Assembly (NCBI GenBank): GCA_016210205.1
Contig: JACQUO010000019.1
Location: 1 to 32,414 of the forward strand
From: Chloroflexota bacterium
GTDB lineage: Bacteria > Chloroflexota > Dehalococcoidia > JACQUO01
Reading direction: 5' to 3'
DNA length: 32,414 nucleotides
The position numbers and the translations under genes were made by a program. The first letter of the stretch is position 1; each line of letters starts with the position of its first letter. The notes below the pieces were generated by a model, which worked only from the letters and a program-made list of their open reading frames with translations, was not told where the DNA came from and searched no databases. Shown here one piece after another: positions 30,953 to 32,414 of the stretch.

Positions 30953-30982
30953 GCTCCGGGTTTGGCCCGTTTGGTAGAGACG

Positions 30983-31438
30983 ATGAAGCTTCAAGAGCGG
31001 CTGGAGGCCGACATGAAGGAGGCCCTGCGGCGCGGCCAGAAGGAGCGCTTGGGGGTCATCCGTCTGTTGCGCTCCAGCCTCGGCTATGCCACCATGGCCC
31101 TGGGGCCAGGCAAGGAGTTGGACGAGCCGGGAGTCCTCCAGGTCCTGGCCAAAGAGGCCCGCCAGCGCCGGGAGAGCATCGAGGAATACACCAAGGTCAA
31201 ACGCCTCGACATGGCCGCCAGGGAAGAGGCGGAGCTGGCCATCATCCTGTCCTATCTGCCCCAGCAGGCCTCCCACGAGGAAATCGCGGCGGCGGCCCGG
31301 GCCATCATCGCCGAGGTGGGGGCCCGGGGGCCGGGCGACAAGGGTAAGGTGATGCCCCAACTCGTGGCGCAGTTCCGGGGCAAGGCCGAAGGCTCCGTGA
31401 TTAACGCGGTGGTAACGGAGCTCCTGGGCGGCAAGTGA
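30983..31438 (+). CDS. yqeY: GatB/YqeY domain protein
   Basis: A 151-aa YqeY-type protein related to the tail domain of GatB, which binds tRNA in the amidotransferase. The exact role of stand-alone YqeY proteins is not settled. Hallmarks are LQERLEADMKEALRRGQKERLGVIRLLRSSL, then RQRRESIEEYTKVKRLDMAAREEAELAIILSYLPQQ and a C-terminal GKVMPQLVAQFRGKAEGSVIN. ATG 30983 is chosen because it gives the family N-terminus; an in-frame TTG at 30962 would add seven residues. The ribosome site (GGTAGAGA) is weak, so translation may depend on rpsU upstream. Confidence 0.92.
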   Translation: MKLQERLEADMKEALRRGQKERLGVIRLLRSSLGYATMALGPGKELDEPGVLQVLAKEARQRRESIEEYTKVKRLDMAAREEAELAIILSYLPQQASHEEIAAAARAIIAEVGARGPGDKGKVMPQLVAQFRGKAEGSVINAVVTELLGGK

Positions 31439-31507
31439 GGCCCGGCCCTTCCCTCCGGCCCTGAGACACGGGAGAAGCCCCCTTTTTCTATTTCAGAGAG
31501 GTTACCT

Positions 31508-32206
31508 TTGCGGTTCGGCGTGGTGGTCTTCCCCGGCACCTGGAGCGACGGTGACTGCCATTATGTCCTGTCCCAGGTGCTGGGCCAGCCCGTGGACTAT
31601 GTGTGGCACAAGGAGCGGGACCTCTCCCGCTACGACTGCCTCATCCTGCCCGGAGGCTTCTCCTACGGCGACTACCTGCGCTGCGGGGCCATCGCCCGCT
31701 TCTCCCCGGTGATGGCAGCGGTAGCTCAGTTCGCCGCCCGGGGCGGGCTGGTCTGGGGCATCTGCAACGGCTTTCAGATACTCTGCGAGGCCGGGCTTCT
31801 GCCGGGGGCGCTGCTGCGCAACAACCACCTCCAGTTCCGCTGTCAGCAGACCCACCTGCGGGTGGAGAACGCCCACACCCCCTACACCCGCCTCTGCCGT
31901 CCGGGCCAGGTGCTGGCCATCCCCATCTCCCACGGGGAGGGTCGCTACTACACCGACGCGGCCACCCTGCGGGAGCTGGAGGAGACGGGCCGGGTGGTCT
32001 TCCGCTACACCACGCCCCAGGGCGAGGCGACGGCGGAGGCCAACCCCAACGGCGCCACCAATAACATCGCTGGCATCGTCAACCGGGAGGGCAATGTGCT
32101 GGGGATGATGCCCCACCCGGAGCGGGCCGCGGAGGCCCTGCTGGGGAGCAGCGACGGCCGCGTGCTATTCGAGTCCGTTATGGCCCAGCTGGCCGCCCGG
32201 GTCTAG
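31508..32206 (+). CDS. purQ: phosphoribosylformylglycinamidine synthase subunit PurQ
   Basis: The 232-aa glutaminase subunit of the three-part FGAM synthase (PurL-PurQ-PurS), supplying ammonia for the fourth step of purine synthesis. It is a class I glutamine amidotransferase. The nucleophile is Cys86 in [13 protein letters not shown], and the catalytic His203 and Glu205 are in MMPHPER. The N-terminal [17 protein letters not shown] and [19 protein letters not shown] are diagnostic for PurQ. The TTG start at 31508 follows AGAGAGG. The gene is 69 nt after yqeY; purS and purL are not in the window, so it is separated from at least one partner or they lie further right. Confidence 0.96.
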   Translation: MRFGVVVFPGTWSDGDCHYVLSQVLGQPVDYVWHKERDLSRYDCLILPGGFSYGDYLRCGAIARFSPVMAAVAQFAARGGLVWGICNGFQILCEAGLLPGALLRNNHLQFRCQQTHLRVENAHTPYTRLCRPGQVLAIPISHGEGRYYTDAATLRELEETGRVVFRYTTPQGEATAEANPNGATNNIAGIVNREGNVLGMMPHPERAAEALLGSSDGRVLFESVMAQLAARV

Positions 32207-32210
32207 GGAC

Positions 32211-32414
32211 ATGGCGCAGGGATTCGGCAGGATGGCCCGGGGCGGCGGTCTCCTCCTGCCCGCTGCGGTCCTGCTGGCGGCCTGCGCCGCCCCGGCCACT
32301 GCGCCCGCCCCGACACCGACTCCCGCCCTCCGGGCCACGACCACGCCCCCCCCAACCCTGGCCGCCACCACACCCACTCCGACGCCGCGGCCCCGGCCCG
32401 CGACCACCCCCACC
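32211..32414 (+). CDS. putative lipoprotein, 3' end off the window
   Basis: An open frame from ATG 32211 to the window edge (68 codons seen). The N-terminus is a lipoprotein signal: a short basic region (GFGRMARGG), a hydrophobic stretch LLLPAAVLLAA and Cys25 in a lipobox LLAAC. After the Cys comes a Pro/Thr/Ala-rich linker (ATAPAPTPTPALRATTTPPP and so on), typical of surface lipoproteins with a folded domain further on. The protein would be processed by the Lgt and LspA encoded in this window. The ATG is 4 nt after the purQ stop; no strong ribosome site is seen. The function of the main domain is unknown. Confidence 0.72.
   Translation, partial: MAQGFGRMARGGGLLLPAAVLLAACAAPATAPAPTPTPALRATTTPPPTLAATTPTPTPRPRPATTPT

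Overview
This is a GC-rich bacterial chromosome segment with dense gene packing, many TTG/GTG starts and Shine-Dalgarno sites of the GGAGG type. The RpoB/RpoC sequences, a zinc-finger DksA/TraR protein directly ahead of lspA and rluD, and a stand-alone PurQ suggest a Chloroflexota (Dehalococcoidia-like) organism. That placement is from recall of family features, not from a search. All six tRNAs read codons ending in G or C (anticodons GCG, CAG, CAC, CAT, CTG, CTC), which fits the base composition. No rRNA, CRISPR array, transposase or integrase gene was seen. Layout, left part (minus strand up to about 10.5 kb): a tRNA-Val/Leu/Arg operon; a NarL-type response regulator with a soluble histidine kinase; a tRNA with anticodon CAT; then rpoC and rpoB, which overlap by 8 nt. 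A divergent control region (10463-10791) separates rpoB from a plus-strand operon of DksA-like protein, lspA, rluD and gltX. Centre: a tRNA-Gln with a near-consensus promoter is followed, with no terminator, by a low-GC block of three genes (a 221-aa protein with a HEPN-like R-x4-H motif, then hicB-hicA). Next come tRNA-Glu and a DUF1015 protein. A minus-strand operon follows: a membrane-anchored protein of unknown function, lgt, a CDF metal exporter and a family 2 glycosyltransferase. A 62-aa protein of unknown function lies divergent to it. A second minus-strand operon holds an SDR, E1-alpha, E1-beta and E2 of a pyruvate-type 2-oxoacid dehydrogenase, and an aldehyde dehydrogenase; E3 is absent. 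Right part (plus strand): a secreted methionine/glycine-rich protein with its own terminator; an OmpR-type two-component system whose kinase has a short methionine-rich extracytoplasmic loop; a co-transcribed MFS transporter; rpsU behind a consensus promoter; a GatB/YqeY protein; purQ; and the start of a lipoprotein gene that runs off the window. Two observations stand out. (1) The secreted protein and the adjacent kinase loop share a GTGGMM motif within Met-rich tracts, suggesting a compact metal- or redox-sensing module with a partner transporter. (2) An intergenic repeat of about 110 bp is built of three consecutive hairpins. It occurs in about nine places in two subfamilies whose stems differ by paired changes on both arms, so the structure rather than the sequence appears conserved.
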